Shown here one piece after another: positions 7,148-8,288 of a stretch of DNA of 8,288 bases. This stretch comes from Betaproteobacteria bacterium HGW-Betaproteobacteria-20 (GTDB taxonomy: Bacteria > Pseudomonadota > Gammaproteobacteria > Burkholderiales > Methylophilaceae): positions 1-8,288 of the forward strand of contig PHCL01000042.1 in the NCBI GenBank assembly GCA_002842195.1. Direction: 5' to 3'. The notes under the pieces are model-generated. The model did no database searches, had not been told where the DNA came from, and saw only the letters and a program-made list of their open reading frames with translations. Both the position numbers and the translations under genes were made by a program. Numbering within the stretch: the stretch's first letter is position 1; every line of letters starts with the position of its first letter.

Positions 7148-7153
7148 TATAAA
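7148..7153 (+). promoter_or_regulatory. Weak candidate -10 box upstream of moaC
   Basis: TATAAA at 7148-7153 lies 24 nt before the moaC ATG, with TTGTTA at 7127-7132 as a possible -35 (15-bp spacer). The divergent protease promoter must lie in the same 53-bp gap, so the two promoters would overlap and could be co-regulated. No defined operator is seen. Confidence 0.3.
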
Positions 7154-7166
7154 AGTTGCACCAATT

Positions 7167-7170
7167 AAGG
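7167..7170 (+). promoter_or_regulatory. moaC ribosome binding site
   Basis: AAGG is placed 7 nt before the ATG at 7178, which is good spacing. It supports that start and is one of the clearer Shine-Dalgarno sequences in the window. Confidence 0.7.
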
Positions 7171-7177
7171 TAAATAA

Positions 7178-7669
7178 ATGAGCGAATCCAACCTGAAATC
7201 CCTCAGCCACTTTGATAACAGCGGTCAGGCACACATGGTCGATGTCGGCGACAAAGCCCATACAAGGCGCATCGCGGTTGCCAGCGGCATCATTAAAATG
7301 CTGCCAGCCACGCTGCAACTCATTAAAAATGGCGATGCAAAAAAAGGCGATGTACTCGGCATTGCGCGCATTGCCGCGATTCAAGGCTCCAAACGCACGG
7401 CTGACCTAATTCCGCTGTGCCATCCGATTAACCTAACCAAAGTGACAATAGCGTTTGACCTGGACGAAAACAATAGCGCTGTTATCTGCACCGCCACCAC
7501 AGAAACAACCGGTCAAACAGGCGTTGAGATGGAGGCACTTACGGCGGTCACTGTAGGCTTGCTGACAATTTATGACATGTGCAAAGCAGTTGACCGTGGC
7601 ATGACAATCGGTGAGATTAAACTGCTGGAAAAACATGGAGGCAAGTCAGGTGAATGGGTTGAGACATAG
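7178..7669 (+). CDS. moaC: Cyclic pyranopterin monophosphate synthase MoaC
   Basis: MoaC acts in the cytosol with MoaA in the first stage of molybdenum cofactor synthesis, converting the MoaA product (3',8-cyclo-7,8-dihydro-GTP) to cyclic pyranopterin monophosphate. The 163-residue protein aligns across its length with E. coli MoaC from memory: [17 protein letters not shown] at the N-terminus, KKGD (55-58; K56 matches the catalytic Lys51), LIPLCHP (77-83), [10 protein letters not shown] (115-124) and [12 protein letters not shown] (131-142; D133 and K136 match Asp128 and Lys131), ending in [12 protein letters not shown]. The ATG at 7178 has a good ribosome binding site. It is divergent from the protease-sox operon. 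No other moa gene is visible. Molybdopterin cofactor serves enzymes such as nitrate reductase, formate dehydrogenase or SoxCD, but no partner lies here. Confidence 0.97.
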   Translation: MSESNLKSLSHFDNSGQAHMVDVGDKAHTRRIAVASGIIKMLPATLQLIKNGDAKKGDVLGIARIAAIQGSKRTADLIPLCHPINLTKVTIAFDLDENNSAVICTATTETTGQTGVEMEALTAVTVGLLTIYDMCKAVDRGMTIGEIKLLEKHGGKSGEWVET

Positions 7670-7686
7670 TAAGCACTAACTTCTAA

Positions 7687-7734
7687 ACACTTAAAGTTAA
7701 TTAATAAAGTGTGTATTCCCTGTATTCAACAGGG
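7687..7734 (+). terminator. Two weak stem-loops downstream of moaC, possible terminator
   Basis: ACACTT (7687-7692) pairs with AAGTGT (7707-7712) around a 14-nt AT-rich loop. CCCTGT (7718-7723) pairs with ACAGGG (7729-7734) around a 5-nt loop. Neither is followed by a T-run, so termination of moaC transcripts here is only plausible. The whole stretch 7670-7792 has no convincing gene. It contains an 18-codon plus-strand frame at 7771 preceded by GGAGGA 11 nt upstream, and a 23-residue minus-strand frame at 7701-7772, both too short to call. Confidence 0.25.
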
Positions 7735-7792
7735 CTAGGAATAGAGCCAAATTGGAGGACTTCCATTTTCATGACCTACGCCATACAGCTAT

Positions 7793-7945
7793 TCATGGAA
7801 TGTGTCTGCCGTTCTCGTACTGATTGATACGCACCTTTGCAGTAGCCTCATCAATACCAGCTAGTACACCTAAAGCTTCCTGAGACAGGCCTGCCGCCTC
7901 CCTAGCTTTTCGTATTCTATGTGCGACGACCTCTTCTAGCTTCAT
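7793..7945 (-). CDS. Truncated XRE-family helix-turn-helix regulator (50 residues)
   Basis: The 50-residue product begins MKLEEVVAHRIRKAREAAG and continues with the helix-turn-helix segment LSQEALGVLAGIDEATAK, then VRINQYENGRHIP. It closely resembles small XRE/Cro-like DNA-binding proteins, in which this last segment is normally followed by Asp and two more helices (total about 65-110 residues). Here a TGA follows directly after the proline at the end of this segment, and none of the three frames beyond restores the missing part, so the loss looks like a rearrangement or replacement rather than a single frameshift. The remainder keeps the recognition helix but lacks part of the fold, so it may be a remnant. 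The ATG at 7945 has AAGAG 5 nt upstream, and that sequence lies in one arm of an inverted repeat. The regulated target is unknown; the divergent ORF at 8051 is the obvious candidate. Confidence 0.65.
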   Translation of the reverse strand: MKLEEVVAHRIRKAREAAGLSQEALGVLAGIDEATAKVRINQYENGRHIP

Positions 7946-7948
7946 AAC

Positions 7949-7970
7949 AACTCTTAAAGTACTAAGAGTT
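7949..7970. promoter_or_regulatory. Inverted repeat overlapping the regulator's ribosome binding site, candidate operator
   Basis: AACTCTTA (7949-7956) and TAAGAGTT (7963-7970) are perfect 8-bp inverted arms with a 6-nt centre. Removing the two A residues at 7957-7958 would leave a perfect 20-bp palindrome. It begins 3 bp from the regulator's ATG. In the leftward transcript, the AAGAG ribosome binding sequence falls in the arm nearest the start. It could be an operator for autoregulation by the XRE protein, an RNA hairpin hiding the ribosome binding site, or both. Confidence 0.5.
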
Positions 7971-8006
7971 AGTTTTTACACTTTTAGGCTTGCTTTTGAG
8001 TTAAGT

Positions 8007-8012
8007 TATACT
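8007..8012 (+). promoter_or_regulatory. Candidate -10 box for the right-edge ORF
   Basis: TATACT lies 38 nt before the ATG at 8051. The -35 at normal spacing (TTAGGC at 7984-7989) is weak. The same bases read TAAGTATAAC on the other strand, so a divergent promoter pair for the XRE gene and the edge ORF may share this segment. Confidence 0.3.
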
Positions 8013-8050
8013 TAGCCTTGCACAATCATTAAATCAAGGTAGAACACACA

Positions 8051-8288
8051 ATGGCTTTTTTTCAAGGACTAAAAGAATCCTTTTATATCACCAACTGCAT
8101 TAACGAGATGAAATCTCTAGCTCCAAACTTGAGCCATAATGCTGAGTTTTTTTGCAGTGATAACAAAAGGTCGTTGTTGCTATTTAGAGAGCAAGGAACA
8201 CGGCCTGATGTAGCAGTACAGTTAGTCTGCGTTAATTTACTTAGTGGCGCACGCAACCATCTACTGAACGATAAAAGCTACGGAGCAT
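8051..8288 (+). CDS. Unrecognised ORF, 5' part only, runs off the right edge
   Basis: The frame opens with ATG at 8051 and stays open for 79 codons to the edge of the window. AAGG at 8036-8039 lies 11 nt upstream, a slightly long but usable ribosome binding site. The product begins MAFFQGLKESFYITN and contains a polar mixed stretch with CSDNKRSLLLFREQG and then VAVQLVCVNLLSG. No signal peptide, membrane segment or known catalytic motif is visible, and I do not recognise the family. It reads like a small globular protein. It is divergent from the truncated XRE regulator with a 105-bp gap, which suggests it could be the regulated gene. Because the 3' end is missing, length and function cannot be judged. 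Confidence 0.6.
   Translation, partial: MAFFQGLKESFYITNCINEMKSLAPNLSHNAEFFCSDNKRSLLLFREQGTRPDVAVQLVCVNLLSGARNHLLNDKSYGA

Noticed and set aside
7130..7384. Minus-strand frame of 84 codons over the start of moaC
   Set aside because: It is antisense to the conserved N-terminal half of moaC and has no ribosome binding site or family resemblance.
7701..7772. 23-residue minus-strand frame (MKMEVLQFGSIPSPVEY...) after the truncated regulator
   Set aside because: Too short, poor ribosome binding site, no match to the missing regulator helices; kept only as a note on the non-coding stretch.
7690..7960. CTTAAAGT shared by 7690-7697 and the regulator's inverted repeat (7953-7960)
   Set aside because: Eight bases are expected by chance in AT-rich DNA, and the surrounding arms do not match.
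1..8288. CRISPR arrays, tRNA or rRNA genes, insertion sequences, integrases
   Set aside because: No regularly spaced repeats, cloverleaf, rRNA core sequence or transposase-like frame was seen on either strand.

Overview
The window looks like a chromosomal segment of a betaproteobacterium, perhaps of the Methylophilaceae/Nitrosomonadales type. This is inferred from the protein sequences, the moderately AT-rich DNA, and gene neighbourhoods (purM divergent from a PerM-type permease followed by hda; soxYZ with a BepA-like protease next to moaC). No rRNA gene or other species marker is present, so the assignment is an inference.

Layout. Positions 1-220 are a non-coding stretch between the end of purM and the left edge, with palindromes and possibly the first codons of a leftward gene. 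purM (purine synthesis) runs leftward from a TTG start at 1270. Divergent from it is a compact rightward cluster: a PerM/AI-2E-family membrane protein (1354-2448), a shortened Hda-type DnaA regulator (2473-3078) and a COG2509-type FAD-dependent oxidoreductase (3093-4706). The gaps between them are 24 and 14 bp, so they are probably one operon. A strong GC-rich hairpin at 4742-4772 sits in the convergent gap.

On the minus strand, transcribed leftward from about 7124, is a second probable operon: a BepA-like M48 metalloprotease with TPR repeats, then soxY and soxZ, the periplasmic carrier of the Sox sulfur-oxidation pathway. The SoxY carrier tail reads Asn-Gly-Cys-Gly, not the canonical Gly-Gly-Cys-Gly-Gly. 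No soxXABCD genes are visible here. Divergent from this operon is moaC (7178-7669), for molybdenum cofactor synthesis.

From 7670 to the right edge the character changes. There is a non-coding stretch with weak hairpins, a 50-residue XRE-family helix-turn-helix protein cut short in its conserved domain, an inverted repeat overlapping that gene's ribosome binding site, and a divergent unrecognised ORF that runs off the edge. This is the most accessory-looking part of the window.

Most of the window is ordinary housekeeping DNA and I do not see a clear new multi-gene system. The points most worth a second look are the deletion between Walker A and Walker B in Hda, the altered SoxY tail, the convergent hairpin with a promoter-like box upstream, and the right-edge truncated regulator with its operator/RBS hairpin and unknown neighbour.
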